Positions 43,705 to 53,270 of a DNA stretch of 64,000 nucleotides are shown in pieces. Under the pieces are notes generated by a model. That model was not told the DNA's origin and searched no databases. It saw only the letters and a list, made by a program, of their open reading frames with translations. How positions within the stretch are numbered: the stretch's first letter is position 1; the number at the start of each line of letters is the position of its first letter. The DNA comes from Aureimonas jatrophae (GTDB lineage: Bacteria > Pseudomonadota > Alphaproteobacteria > Rhizobiales > Rhizobiaceae). The stretch is from positions 1 to 64,000 of the forward strand of contig NZ_FNIT01000008.1 in assembly GCF_900104035.1 (NCBI RefSeq), written 5' to 3'. The position numbers and the translations under genes were made by a program.

Positions 43705-43726
43705 CGGCGAACAACGGTTTCATAGA
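43705..43726. promoter_or_regulatory. GTTTCAT motif upstream of the SDR-hydrolase operon
   Basis: The region between the SDR start and the IclR stop holds GTTTCATC and, 20 bases on, GTTTCATAGACGCTC. The second resembles one side of the GTTTCATATATGAGC site near 44530. It may be a second, weaker IclR site; this is inference. Confidence 0.35.
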
Positions 43727-43733
43727 CGCTCGC

Positions 43734-44519
43734 TCAGCCGTTTTCAACGCAGTTCGCGATGCGCCCGGCCGCGTCACGCAGCCGATCCGCCAGATCCGCC
43801 GGCTGCTCCGCGGCATCGAGAAGCCGAATGAAGGGGCAGGAAAGCGCGGCCAGGACCTCGCCGGTGGCGGGATCGATCACCGGCGCCGAGATGTCCGTGA
43901 TGCCCTCGGCCAGGCGCGAGGGTCGCAGGACATGGCCTGCCGCGCGAATCGATCCGAGCGTCTCGGCGAGCCAGGCCCGCTGGCCGTCCCGCTCCGGACT
44001 GTCCTGCAGCGTGCGCTCGCGCCGCGCTGGCGACATGAAGGCGAGAAGGCAGAGGCCCGAGCCCGTCAGCGCGATGGGCTGGCGATGCCCGATGCGCACC
44101 GCGAAGCCGACATGCGCCGGGCTGGGCACGTGGGCGACCACCACCATCTGCGACCCGCTCGCCACGGCGAGGTGGCAGCTATGGCCGGTCTCCTCGGCAA
44201 AGCGGCGCATCTCGGGCAGAGCGGCCTCGGCCAGTGCGCGCTGGCGCGGCTGCTGCATGGCGAGCGAGAACAGGCGGTCGCTGAGCGCGAAGCGATCCGG
44301 CGCGACGCGCTCGATATAGCCGCGCCGCTCCAGGACGGCGACCATGCGGAAGATCTCGCCGCGCGTTCGCCCCAACGCCTCGCCGAGGTCGCCGAGCGTC
44401 GGCGCGTCGGTCACCGATCCCAGATGCTCCAGGATGTCGAGGCCCTTCTCCAGTGCCGGCGCGTGGTAGCGCGGGCCGGGATCCGCGTCGTCGGTCATTG
44501 ACACGTCCTGTTCGCTCAT
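43734..44519 (-). CDS. IclR-family transcriptional regulator
   Basis: The 261-residue protein has an N-terminal winged helix ([13 protein letters not shown]...[18 protein letters not shown], about 20-75) and a C-terminal effector domain with [13 protein letters not shown] and the [23 protein letters not shown] stretch typical of IclR. The start chosen is ATG 44519. It is divergent from the L-fuconate dehydratase gene, and a TCATATATGA palindrome sits between them, so it probably senses a sugar acid of this pathway. Confidence 0.88.
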   Translation of the reverse strand: MSEQDVSMTDDADPGPRYHAPALEKGLDILEHLGSVTDAPTLGDLGEALGRTRGEIFRMVAVLERRGYIERVAPDRFALSDRLFSLAMQQPRQRALAEAALPEMRRFAEETGHSCHLAVASGSQMVVVAHVPSPAHVGFAVRIGHRQPIALTGSGLCLLAFMSPARRERTLQDSPERDGQRAWLAETLGSIRAAGHVLRPSRLAEGITDISAPVIDPATGEVLAALSCPFIRLLDAAEQPADLADRLRDAAGRIANCVENG

Positions 44520-44528
44520 GATTTCTCG

Positions 44529-44543
44529 TTTCATATATGAGCG
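44529..44543. promoter_or_regulatory. Palindromic operator between iclR-type and fuconate dehydratase genes
   Basis: GTTTCATATATGAGC contains the perfect 10-bp palindrome TCATATATGA (44531-44540). It is AT-rich in GC-rich surroundings, 11 bp before the IclR-gene start and 16 bp before the dehydratase start. Similar TTTCAT-ATGAAA elements are bound by sugar-acid-responsive IclR regulators such as KdgR. Confidence 0.6.
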
Positions 44544-44556
44544 AGGAGGAGAGCCC

Positions 44557-45837
44557 ATGTCCATCACCATCCGCGGCTTCGAAACGCACGACATCCGCTT
44601 TGCGACCTCCGCCAAGCTCGACGGTTCGGACGCGATGAACCCCGACCCGGACTATTCCGCCGCCTATGTCCGGCTCGACACGGACGACCCGGCGCTGTCG
44701 GGCCATGGCCTCGCCTTCACGATCGGGCGCGGCAACGACATCGTGGTGGACGCGATCGCGCGTGCCGCCGAGCGGGCCGTCGGCTGGAGCCTCGACGACA
44801 TCGCGCGCGACATGGGCGGCTTCTGGCGCTTCATGACAGGCGACTCGCAACTGCGCTGGCTCGGGCCCGACAAGGGCGTCATGCACATGGCGATCGGCGC
44901 CGTGGTGAACGCGGTCTGGGACCTGTGGGCCAAGCGGGAGGGCAAGCCGGTCTGGCGCCTCGTCTGCGACATGGAGCCCGAAGCGCTGCTCGCTTGCGTC
45001 GACCTGCGCTACCTCTCCAACGCGATCACCCGCAACGAGGCGCTTGCCATCCTCGAGCGCGCAAGGGCGGGGCGCGAGGCGCGTCTCGCCACGCTCGAAG
45101 CCGAGGGCTACCCGACCTACACGACCTCGGCCGGCTGGCTCGGCTACCCCGACGAGAAGGTGCGCGCGCTGTGCCGCGAGGGGCTGGCGGCGGGCTGGAC
45201 GCACTTCAAGCTGAAGGTCGGGCGCGACCTCGAGGACGACCGCCGGCGCTGCCGCATCGTGCGCGAGGAGATCGGTCCCGACCGGACGCTGATGATCGAC
45301 GCCAACCAGGTGTGGGAGGTCGGCGAGGCGATCTCGTGGGTGCGCGAACTCGCCGAGTTCCGGCCGTGGTTCATCGAGGAGCCGACCTCTCCCGACGACG
45401 TCCTCGGCCACGCCGAGATCCGCCGCGGCGTCCATCCCGTCCAGGTCGCGACCGGCGAGATGGGCCAGAACCGCATCCTCTTCAAGCAGTTCCTGCAGGC
45501 CGAGGCGATCGACGTCGTGCAGATCGATGCCGCGCGCGTCGGCGGGCTCAACGAAAACCTCGCTATCATGCTGATGGCGGCCAAGTTCGGAAAGCCGGTC
45601 TGTCCGCATGCGGGAGGCGTGGGGCTTTGCGAATACGTCCAGCACCTGTCGATCATCGACTGCCTGGCGATCTCGGGCACCTCGGAAGGGCGGGTCGCCG
45701 AATATGTCGACCACCTGCACGAGCACTTCGTCGAGCCCTGCCGCGTCCTGAACGGGCGCTACCTGCCGCCGACCGCGCCGGGCTTCTCGATCGAGATGAA
45801 GCCGGCCTCGCTCGCGGCCCACGCCTTCAGGGGCTGA
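44557..45837 (+). CDS. L-fuconate dehydratase (enolase superfamily)
   Basis: The 426-residue enzyme removes water from L-fuconate to give 2-keto-3-deoxy-L-fuconate. Catalytic residues line up exactly: K218 and K220 (HFKLKVG), metal ligands D248 (MIDANQ), E274 ([10 protein letters not shown]) and E301 (ATGEMGQNR), and H351 ([12 protein letters not shown]). The spacing and numbering fit the characterised Xanthomonas enzyme as I recall it. GAGGAGGAGAGCCC stands before the ATG. It is the key evidence that this locus handles L-fucose. Confidence 0.95.
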   Translation: MSITIRGFETHDIRFATSAKLDGSDAMNPDPDYSAAYVRLDTDDPALSGHGLAFTIGRGNDIVVDAIARAAERAVGWSLDDIARDMGGFWRFMTGDSQLRWLGPDKGVMHMAIGAVVNAVWDLWAKREGKPVWRLVCDMEPEALLACVDLRYLSNAITRNEALAILERARAGREARLATLEAEGYPTYTTSAGWLGYPDEKVRALCREGLAAGWTHFKLKVGRDLEDDRRRCRIVREEIGPDRTLMIDANQVWEVGEAISWVRELAEFRPWFIEEPTSPDDVLGHAEIRRGVHPVQVATGEMGQNRILFKQFLQAEAIDVVQIDAARVGGLNENLAIMLMAAKFGKPVCPHAGGVGLCEYVQHLSIIDCLAISGTSEGRVAEYVDHLHEHFVEPCRVLNGRYLPPTAPGFSIEMKPASLAAHAFRG

Positions 45838-45843
45838 GGCGTT

Positions 45844-47247
45844 TCAGGCTCCGGCGACCGTGTCGCCGCGCCGCTCGTGCTGGCGGAAGCGCATGGTCAT
45901 CAGGACCGCCGAGACCGCCAGCCCGATCGCCAGGCCCCACCACACGCCGACCCCGCCCCAGCCGAGCCCGAAGGCCAGCCCGGAGGCCACCGGCATGCCC
46001 ACCGCCCAGTAGGAGAAGAGGGCGATAAAGAGCGGCACGCGCGTGTCCTTCAGCCCGCGCAGCGAGCCGCTCGCCACGACCTGGATGGAATCGACGATCT
46101 GGAAGGCGCCGGCCACGAACAGGAGCGGCACAGCGGCCGCGACGACCGTCTGCGCCAGCGGGTCGGCCCGGTCGACGAAGAGCGAGATCAGGGGTACCGG
46201 CAGAAGCCAGAACAGGAGGGCGGCGCCGACCGAGACGAGGGTGGCGAGTCCGATCACGCTGCGCGCGGCGCGCGAGACGCCGAGCCGGTCGCCCTGGCCA
46301 AAGGCCGTGCCGACGCGCACGGTCGCCGCCGCCGCAAGGCCGAGCGGAATCATGAAGGAGATCGAGGCCAGCTGCAGCGCGATGCCGTGCGCGGCCAGCT
46401 CCACCGTGCCGATCCAGCCCATCAGGAGCGCGGCTGCCGTGAAGAGCCCGGCCTCGGCGACGATCGTGGCCCCGATCGGCCAGCCGAGGCGCACGACCTC
46501 GCGAAAGGCCGCCCAGTCCGGTCGCCAGAAGCGCACCAGGATCTCGTTGGCGGCCAGCTCCGGCCGCCAACGGTCGTAGAACGCCAGAAGAAGCAGCATG
46601 ACGCTCGAGGTGAGGATCGTCGCCAGTCCCGATCCGGCGAGCCCCATGGCCGGCAGGCCGAGATGGCCGAACACGAAGACGACGTTCAGCCCCACGTTCA
46701 CGCAGGCGCCGAGGATCGTGACGATCAGCACGACGGCGGGGCGCTGCAGCGCGCTGAAGTAGGAGCGGAACACGAAGATCGCGAGGTAGGGCAGCATCGC
46801 CCACTGGAGGACGCGAACGTAGCCGCCCGCCATCGCGGCGACGCCCGGTTCCTGGCCGAGCGCCACGAGGATGCGCTCGGCGAACCAGAGCGGCACCATC
46901 ACGCCGAGGCTGTAGAGCGCGACGATCCACAGGCCCATGCGCACCGCGCGGCGCACGCCGCGCACGTCGCCCGTGCCGTGAGCGGCGGCGGCCATTGGCA
47001 TCACCGCGTAGGCAAAGCCCGAGCCGAACATCCAGAACAGGTAGAAGCACTGCGCGCCCAGCACGGCGGCGGCCAGCTCGCGCGCGCCGATCTGCCCGGC
47101 GACCACCGTGTTGGTGACGTTGATCGAGACCTGGGCGAGTTGCGCGCCCGCCAGCGGTAGCCCCAGCAACACCGTCTGGCGCGCATGCTCGCGCCAGCCG
47201 AGCGGGGCGGCGGTCTCGGCAGCGAGCGGCGGGGCGGCAAGGGTCAT
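45844..47247 (-). CDS. MATE-family multidrug efflux protein (NorM-like)
   Basis: The 467-residue protein has twelve predicted transmembrane helices in two related halves. Sequences such as LLGLPLAGAQLAQVSINVTNTVVAGQIGARELAAAVLG and LGWPIGATIVAEAGLFTAAALLMGWIG begin each half. MATE proteins export cationic drugs in exchange for H+ or Na+. It converges on the dehydratase gene with a 6-bp gap and is divergent from gguC. No link to sugar use is evident. Confidence 0.93.
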   Translation of the reverse strand: MTLAAPPLAAETAAPLGWREHARQTVLLGLPLAGAQLAQVSINVTNTVVAGQIGARELAAAVLGAQCFYLFWMFGSGFAYAVMPMAAAAHGTGDVRGVRRAVRMGLWIVALYSLGVMVPLWFAERILVALGQEPGVAAMAGGYVRVLQWAMLPYLAIFVFRSYFSALQRPAVVLIVTILGACVNVGLNVVFVFGHLGLPAMGLAGSGLATILTSSVMLLLLAFYDRWRPELAANEILVRFWRPDWAAFREVVRLGWPIGATIVAEAGLFTAAALLMGWIGTVELAAHGIALQLASISFMIPLGLAAAATVRVGTAFGQGDRLGVSRAARSVIGLATLVSVGAALLFWLLPVPLISLFVDRADPLAQTVVAAAVPLLFVAGAFQIVDSIQVVASGSLRGLKDTRVPLFIALFSYWAVGMPVASGLAFGLGWGGVGVWWGLAIGLAVSAVLMTMRFRQHERRGDTVAGA

Positions 47248-47476
47248 GGAGCGGGCTTGGGATGCGGGACAGATCGGGTATCAGCTGGCGGGGTAGACTT
47301 ACGATCCTTGCTTGTCCAGCAGGCACATGCCCATGCGCTGAGCAGCTTGCGCGCGGCTGCGATCGCGTTGACAAACTTGGGACGGTTCGAAATAACCTCG
47401 GTCTGGAATAAAGCAGACAAATAGCCTCGGCTCTGCCGTCCGGCTCCCTTCCTCCGCACAGTGGATCGCGTAAACC

Positions 47477-48475
47477 ATGGCGCTTCGTCTCTCCCAGGTC
47501 CGAACGCCCGCAGGGCTCGTGGTGGCGGCCAGCGACGACGCGGGCGAGGCGACCATCGTGCCGGGCTTCGGCTCGACCTACGATCTGGCGAGCCGGGCGA
47601 TCGTGGACGGCGTGTCGCTGGCCGAGGCGGTGGAGCGCGCGGGCCGGGGCGAGCGGATCGACCTGTCCGCGATGCTCGGGGAAGGGCGCGTCGCGCTGCC
47701 CGTCCACCACGCGGACCCCGCCCACTTCATCGTGGCCGGTACGGGCCTGACCCATCTCGGCTCGGCCGACGGGCGCGACAAGATGCACAAGGCGGCGGCC
47801 GGCCAGCAGGTCACCGACTCGATGAAGATGTTCCAGATGGGCGTCGAGGGCGGCAAGCCGGCGGCCGGCACGGTCGGCGCTCAGCCCGAATGGTTCTACA
47901 AGGGCGACGGCTCGATGCTGGTCGGGCCTGGCGAGGACCTGGTCTCGCCCGCCTTCGCGCTGGACGGCGGCGAGGAGCCGGAGCTGGCCGGCCTCTACCT
48001 CATCGGCCCCGACGGGACGCCGCACCGCCTCGGCTTCTGCCTCGCCAACGAGTTCTCGGACCACGTGACCGAGCGCGGCAACTACCTCTGGCTCGCCCAT
48101 TCCAAGCTGCGCCAGGCCGCGCTCGGTCCCGAGCTTCTGGTCGGCGAGCTGCCGGACAGCGTCGAGGGCTCGTCGCGCATCCGTCGCGGCGAGGCGGTCA
48201 TCTTCGACAAGCCCTTCCTGTCGGGCGAGGCGAACATGAGCCATTCGGTCGCCAACCTCGAGCACCACAACTTCAAGTACGACCTGTTCCGCCGGCCTGG
48301 CGACCTTCACGTCCACTTCTTCGGCACGGCGACGCTCTCGGTGACGCACGGCGTGAAGACCGAGGCCGGCGACCGCTTCGAGATCGAGGCCGCGCCCTTC
48401 CGCCTGCCGCTCGTGAACACGCTTCGCGTAGCGAGCGGCGCCGCCGACGCGCTCGTCGCCGTGCGGAGCCTTTGA
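47477..48475 (+). CDS. gguC: GguC/AraD1 family protein (FAH superfamily)
   Basis: The 332-residue protein matches the AraD1/GguC family, with GTGLTHLGSADGRDKMH, WFYKGDGS and ANEFSDHVTERGNYLWLAHSKLRQAALGPEL. In Agrobacterium gguC follows chvE-gguA-gguB; here it heads the catabolic operon and the importer genes lie 7.5 kb away. The FAH-type fold suggests action on a 2-keto-3-deoxy acid such as the L-arabinonate product. The biochemical role is unproven. Confidence 0.9.
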   Translation: MALRLSQVRTPAGLVVAASDDAGEATIVPGFGSTYDLASRAIVDGVSLAEAVERAGRGERIDLSAMLGEGRVALPVHHADPAHFIVAGTGLTHLGSADGRDKMHKAAAGQQVTDSMKMFQMGVEGGKPAAGTVGAQPEWFYKGDGSMLVGPGEDLVSPAFALDGGEEPELAGLYLIGPDGTPHRLGFCLANEFSDHVTERGNYLWLAHSKLRQAALGPELLVGELPDSVEGSSRIRRGEAVIFDKPFLSGEANMSHSVANLEHHNFKYDLFRRPGDLHVHFFGTATLSVTHGVKTEAGDRFEIEAAPFRLPLVNTLRVASGAADALVAVRSL

Positions 48476-48477
48476 GC

Positions 48478-49413
48478 ATGACCCTTCGCGTCGCCATCGT
48501 GGGTCTCGGCAAGATCGCCCGCGACCAGCACGTGCCCTCGATCAGCGCGGTGGAGGGCGTCGAGCTGACCGCCGTCGCCAGCCGCAACGCCGAGCTGCCG
48601 GGCGTCCTCAACGTCGCCACGATCGACGATCTCCTCGCGCACGCCGATGCGTTCGACGCCGTCGCGCTCTGCACCCCGCCGCAGGGGCGGCACGCGCAGG
48701 CCTGGAAGGCGCTGTCGGCCGGCAAGCACGTGCTTCTGGAAAAGCCGCCGGGTGCCACCGTCGCCGAGATCGCCTCGCTCGAGACGCTCGCGCGCGAGCG
48801 GGAGGTGTCGCTGTTCGCCACCTGGCACTCGCGCTTCTCGGCCGCCGTCGAGCCCGCGCGCCTCTTCCTCGCCGGGACGCAGATCCGTTCGGTGCGCGTC
48901 CTGTGGAAGGAGGACGTGCGCAAGTGGCATCCCGGCCAGGCCTGGATCTGGGAGCCGGGTGGCCTCGGCGTCTTCGATCCCGGCATCAACGCGCTGTCGA
49001 TCGTCACCGCGATCCTGCCCGAGCCGATCTTCCTCGACCGCTCCGACCTGTTCTTCCCGGCGAACCGCGCGGCGCCGATCGCCGCGAACCTGGGCTTCGC
49101 CTCGCCCTCGGGTCTCTCCGTCTCGGCCGAGTTCGACTGGCGCGTGACCGGCGGCGAGACCTGGACGGTCGAGGTGGACACCGCGGACGGCCTCCTGCGC
49201 ATCCAGAACGGCGGGCGCCTTCTGGATCTCGACGGCCGGTCGATGACCGACGAGCCGGACCTCGAATACCAGGGCATCTACGCGCGCTTCCGCGACCTCT
49301 GCGCCGCGCGCAGCGGAGATGTCGACCTGTCGCCGCTGCAGCTGGTGGCCGACGGCTTCCTTCTCGGGCGCCGGCACGAGGTCGAGGCCTTCCACGAGGA
49401 GCCCGCGCGATGA
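48478..49413 (+). CDS. Gfo/Idh/MocA dehydrogenase, probable D-galactose/L-arabinose 1-dehydrogenase
   Basis: The 311-residue NAD(P) enzyme starts MTLRVAIVGLGKIARDQHVPSI, the family nucleotide loop, and has LLEKPPGAT with the conserved EKP. WHPGQAWIWEPGGLGVFDPGINAL marks the sugar 1-dehydrogenase subgroup. It oxidises D-galactose or L-arabinose to the lactone. The gap to gguC is 2 bp and the stop overlaps galM, so it is an operon member. Confidence 0.9.
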   Translation: MTLRVAIVGLGKIARDQHVPSISAVEGVELTAVASRNAELPGVLNVATIDDLLAHADAFDAVALCTPPQGRHAQAWKALSAGKHVLLEKPPGATVAEIASLETLAREREVSLFATWHSRFSAAVEPARLFLAGTQIRSVRVLWKEDVRKWHPGQAWIWEPGGLGVFDPGINALSIVTAILPEPIFLDRSDLFFPANRAAPIAANLGFASPSGLSVSAEFDWRVTGGETWTVEVDTADGLLRIQNGGRLLDLDGRSMTDEPDLEYQGIYARFRDLCAARSGDVDLSPLQLVADGFLLGRRHEVEAFHEEPAR

Positions 49414-50480
49414 GCTTGCGGCGCGAAGCCTTCGGGCAGCTCGACGACGGCCGGGCGGTCGAACGGATCACGCTGCGCCATGCCTCCGGGCTGGAGGCTG
49501 CGGTCCTGACCTACGGGGCGACGTGGCACTCGCTTCTGGCGCCCGACCGCGAGGGGACCCAGGCCGACATCCTTCTCGGCCACGACGACGTGAGCGGATA
49601 CGAGCGCACGCGTGGCTTCTACGGGGCGACGATCGGGCGCTACGCCAACCGCATCGCCAAGGGGCGCTTCGCGCTCGACGGCGAGACGTTCGTTATTCCC
49701 GCCAACGACGGCCCGAACGCGTTGCACGGCGGGCCCGATGGCTTCGACCGGCGCATCTGGCAGGTGGGCGAGACCGGGGAAGGCGATCAGCCCTTCGCCA
49801 CGCTTCACCTGACCAGTCCAGACGGCGACCAGGGCTTTCCCGGAACGCTCCAGGCGAGCGTCACCTACCGCCTTCTCGACGGCGAGACGCTGGAGATCGC
49901 GTGGCAGGCGACCACCGATCGCACCACCGTCGTCAACCTCACCAACCATGCGTTCTTCAACCTCGGCGGCGCGGCACGCGTCGAGTCGGTGCTCGACCAC
50001 GAGCTGATGGTCTCGGCCTCGCTGTTCACCGCGATCGACGAGACCTCGATCCCGCTCGAGGGCACCGGCAGCGGCGTCGCGGGTACGCCCTTCGACCTGC
50101 GCGAGGGTGCGCGGATCGGCGACCGGGTGCGCGAGGCGCACGAGCAGCTGCGGCGCGGTCGCGGCATCGACCACAACTTTGTTCTGGACGGCTGGCACGA
50201 GGGCGGCGACCCGGTGCCGGCCGCCGTCGTGTTCGATCCCGAAACGGGCCGCACGCTGGAGCTTCTGACCGACCAGCCGGGGCTGCAGGTCTATACCGGC
50301 AACTTCCTGGACGGGACGGTGGCCGGCAAGAACGGGCAGATCTACCGCATGGGCGACGCGCTCTGCCTCGAGCCCCAGCGCTTCCCCGACACGCCGAACC
50401 GTCCCGACTTCCCCTCCGCCCGGCTCGAGCCCGGCGAGACCTATCGTCACCGTTCCCGCTACCGCTTTTCCGTCCGATAA
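49410..50480 (+). CDS. galM: Aldose 1-epimerase (galactose mutarotase)
   Basis: The 356-residue enzyme interconverts sugar anomers and feeds the 1-dehydrogenase. The catalytic His lies in NLTNHAFFNLGG and the catalytic Glu in LCLEPQRFPDTPN. GATIGRYANRIAKGRFALDG and NALHGGPDGFDRR are family signatures. The ATG overlaps the previous stop (ATGA). Confidence 0.95.
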   Translation: MSLRREAFGQLDDGRAVERITLRHASGLEAAVLTYGATWHSLLAPDREGTQADILLGHDDVSGYERTRGFYGATIGRYANRIAKGRFALDGETFVIPANDGPNALHGGPDGFDRRIWQVGETGEGDQPFATLHLTSPDGDQGFPGTLQASVTYRLLDGETLEIAWQATTDRTTVVNLTNHAFFNLGGAARVESVLDHELMVSASLFTAIDETSIPLEGTGSGVAGTPFDLREGARIGDRVREAHEQLRRGRGIDHNFVLDGWHEGGDPVPAAVVFDPETGRTLELLTDQPGLQVYTGNFLDGTVAGKNGQIYRMGDALCLEPQRFPDTPNRPDFPSARLEPGETYRHRSRYRFSVR

Positions 50481-50537
50481 CGCTTGAGCGACGCCTCGCC
50501 CCTCGTGGGCTCGAGACGCCGAGAGGAGACAAGACCC

Positions 50538-52376
50538 ATGGCCAACCTTCCTTCCGCCACCCAGAAGACCGGCGATCTCGCGCCCGTGACCGGCGGCAAC
50601 AAGCTGCGCTCGCGCGCCTGGTTCGACAATCCCGACAATGCCGACATGACCGCGCTCTATCTCGAGCGCTACATGAACTTCGGCCTCAGTCAGGAAGAGC
50701 TGCAGTCCGGCCGACCGATCATCGGCATCGCGCAGACGGGTTCGGATCTCAGTCCCTGCAACCGCCATCACCTCGAACTCGCCCATCGCTTGCGCGAGGG
50801 CATCCGCGAGGCGGGCGGCATCGCGATCGAGTTCCCGGTGCACCCGATCCAGGAGACCGGCAAGCGCCCGACCGCGGGCCTCGACCGGAACCTCGCCTAT
50901 CTCGGCCTCGTCGAGATCCTCTACGGCTACCCGCTCGACGGCGTGGTGCTGACCATCGGCTGCGACAAGACCACGCCCGCCTGCCTCATGGCGGCGGCGA
51001 CCGTGAACATCCCGGCCATCGCGCTCTCGGTCGGGCCGATGCTGAACGGCTGGTTCCGCGGCGAGCGCACGGGGTCGGGCACGATCGTCTGGAAGGCGCG
51101 CGAGCTGCTCGCCAAGGGCGAGATCGACTATGCCGGCTTCGTGAAGCTCGTGGCCTCGTCGGCGCCCTCGACGGGCTACTGCAACACGATGGGCACGGCG
51201 ACCACGATGAACTCGCTCGCCGAGGCGCTGGGCATGCAGCTGCCCGGCTCGGCCGCGATCCCCGCGCCCTACCGCGACCGCCAGGAGGTCGCCTACCGCA
51301 CCGGCCTTCGCATCGTCGACATGGTGCGCGAGGACCTGAAGCCCTCCGACATCCTGACGCGCGACGCCTTCATCAACGCCATCCGCGTCAACTCGGCGAT
51401 CGGCGGCTCCACCAACGCGCCGATCCACCTCAACGCGCTCGCCCGCCACATCGGCGCCGAGCTCTCGATCGACGACTGGCAGGAGTTCGGCGAGGAAATC
51501 CCGCTTCTCGTCAACCTCCAGCCGGCCGGCGAGTATCTCGGCGAGGACTACTATCATGCCGGCGGCGTGCCGGCCGTGGTCGCCCAGCTCATGGAGAAGG
51601 GGCTGATCCGCGAGGACGCTCTGACCGTCAACGGGCGCACGATCGGCGACAACTGCCGTGGCATCCGCATCGAGGACGAAAAGGTCATCCGGCCCTACGA
51701 CCAGCCGCTCAAGGCCAAGGCCGGCTTCCTCGTCCTGCGCGGCAACCTGTTCACCTCGGCCATCATGAAGACGAGCGTGATCTCGCCGGAATTTCGCGAG
51801 CGCTACCTCGCCAACCCGAACGACCCCAACGCCTTCGAGGGCCGCGCCGTCGTGTTCGACGGGCCGGAGGACTACCACCACCGCATCGACGATCCGGCGC
51901 TCGGCATCGACGAGCACACGATCCTCTTCATGCGCGGCGCCGGCCCGATCGGCTATCCCGGCGCTGCCGAGGTCGTGAACATGCGCGCGCCGACCTACCT
52001 TCTGGAGAAGGGCGTCACCTCGCTCGCCTGCATCGGCGACGGACGCCAGTCGGGAACGTCCGGTTCGCCGTCGATCCTCAACGCCTCGCCGGAGGCGGCG
52101 GCGGGCGGCGGTCTGGCGCTTCTCCGGACGGGCGATCGCGTGCGCATCGACCTTGGGCGCGGCACGGCCGACATCCTGATCTCCGACGAGGAACTGAATG
52201 AGCGGCGCGCGGCGCTCAAGTCCGATGGCGGCTACAAGTATCCCGAGCACCAGACCCCCTGGCAGGAGATCCAGCGCACGCTGGTCGGCCAGATGGAGAC
52301 GGGCGCGGTCCTCGAGAACGCCGTGCAGTACCAGCGCATCGCCCAGACGCGCGGCATCCCGCGCGACAACCACTAA
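50538..52376 (+). CDS. IlvD/Edd-family aldonate dehydratase (L-arabinonate/D-galactonate)
   Basis: The 612-residue iron-sulfur dehydratase converts an aldonate to its 2-keto-3-deoxy acid. Cluster-binding cysteines are in [27 protein letters not shown] and [37 protein letters not shown] and [22 protein letters not shown] are also diagnostic. Length and sequence fit sugar-acid rather than branched-chain dehydratases. Neighbours DgoK and DgoA argue for D-galactonate, and relatives also take L-arabinonate. AGGAGAC lies before the ATG. Confidence 0.92.
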   Translation: MANLPSATQKTGDLAPVTGGNKLRSRAWFDNPDNADMTALYLERYMNFGLSQEELQSGRPIIGIAQTGSDLSPCNRHHLELAHRLREGIREAGGIAIEFPVHPIQETGKRPTAGLDRNLAYLGLVEILYGYPLDGVVLTIGCDKTTPACLMAAATVNIPAIALSVGPMLNGWFRGERTGSGTIVWKARELLAKGEIDYAGFVKLVASSAPSTGYCNTMGTATTMNSLAEALGMQLPGSAAIPAPYRDRQEVAYRTGLRIVDMVREDLKPSDILTRDAFINAIRVNSAIGGSTNAPIHLNALARHIGAELSIDDWQEFGEEIPLLVNLQPAGEYLGEDYYHAGGVPAVVAQLMEKGLIREDALTVNGRTIGDNCRGIRIEDEKVIRPYDQPLKAKAGFLVLRGNLFTSAIMKTSVISPEFRERYLANPNDPNAFEGRAVVFDGPEDYHHRIDDPALGIDEHTILFMRGAGPIGYPGAAEVVNMRAPTYLLEKGVTSLACIGDGRQSGTSGSPSILNASPEAAAGGGLALLRTGDRVRIDLGRGTADILISDEELNERRAALKSDGGYKYPEHQTPWQEIQRTLVGQMETGAVLENAVQYQRIAQTRGIPRDNH

Positions 52377-52388
52377 AGGCGCACGGGA

Positions 52389-53270
52389 ATGACCGAGGTC
52401 GCCATCCTGTCGGACCATCCCTGCCACCTCGGCGAGGGACCGACCTATGACGGGCCGAGCGACACGCTCTGGTGGTTCGACATTCTGGAGAAGCAGCTCT
52501 TCGAGACCAAGGTCTCGGCGGGCGAGACGACGGTCCATACCCTGCCGACCATGGCGAGCGCGCTCGCCTATGTCGACGACGCCCATCAGCTCGTCGCCAC
52601 CGCCGACGGGCTGTACCTTCGCGACATCGCCACGGGACGCCTTCAGCTGCACACGCGGCTGGAGGAGGACAACGGCCTGACGCGCTCCAACGACGGGCGC
52701 GTCCACCCCTGCGGCGCGCTCTGGATCGGAACGATGGGCCGGCGCGCGGAAGAAGGGGCGGGCTCGATCTACCACTTCTTCCGGGGCGAGCTGACGAGAC
52801 TCTACGGGCAGATCACCATTCCCAACGCCATGTGCTTCTCGCCGGACGGGCGCACGGGCTACTTCACCGACACCCATGCCGGCGTTCTCCAGCGCGTCGC
52901 GCTCGACCCCGACACCGGCCTGCCGACAGGCGAGCCGTCGACGCTCGTCGACCACCGCGGCGGCGAGGGCGGGCTCGACGGCGCGGTGGTCGACGCGGAG
53001 GGCTGCATCTGGAACGCGCGCTGGGGCGCCGGCTGCATCGACCGCTACTCGGCGGACGGCGAGCACCTCCTGACGATTCCCGTGCCGGCCAGCCGGCCGA
53101 CCTGCCCGATGTTCGTCGGCCGCGATCTCGACCGAATGATCGTCACCTCCGCGCGCGAGGGACTGGACGCGGCGGGCCTCAAGCGCGACGCGCAGGCCGG
53201 CCAGACCTTCATCCTCGACCCCGGCGTGCGCGGCCTGCCCGAGGCACGCGTTCGGGTCGACCGCTCGTGA
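52389..53270 (+). CDS. SMP-30/gluconolactonase-family sugar lactonase
   Basis: The 293-residue beta-propeller enzyme hydrolyses an aldonolactone with a divalent metal. Family features are HLGEGPTYDGPSDTLWWFDI with the metal Glu, TRSNDGRVHPCGALWIGTMG, IPNAMCFSPDG and the GLDGAVVDAEGCIWNARWGAG segment with the catalytic Asp. It should convert galactonolactone or arabinonolactone to the acid, between the dehydrogenase and dehydratase steps. It shares a GTGA overlap with dgoK. Confidence 0.92.
   Translation: MTEVAILSDHPCHLGEGPTYDGPSDTLWWFDILEKQLFETKVSAGETTVHTLPTMASALAYVDDAHQLVATADGLYLRDIATGRLQLHTRLEEDNGLTRSNDGRVHPCGALWIGTMGRRAEEGAGSIYHFFRGELTRLYGQITIPNAMCFSPDGRTGYFTDTHAGVLQRVALDPDTGLPTGEPSTLVDHRGGEGGLDGAVVDAEGCIWNARWGAGCIDRYSADGEHLLTIPVPASRPTCPMFVGRDLDRMIVTSAREGLDAAGLKRDAQAGQTFILDPGVRGLPEARVRVDRS

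Noticed and set aside
47248-47476. A small gene or clear operator in the gap between the MATE gene and gguC
   Set aside because: Short frames there lack ribosome sites and similarity, and no convincing symmetric site was found.
49278-53066. A minus-strand open frame of more than 1200 codons opposite the galactose operon
   Set aside because: It is antisense to five well conserved, overlapping genes and has a low-complexity composition with no motif.
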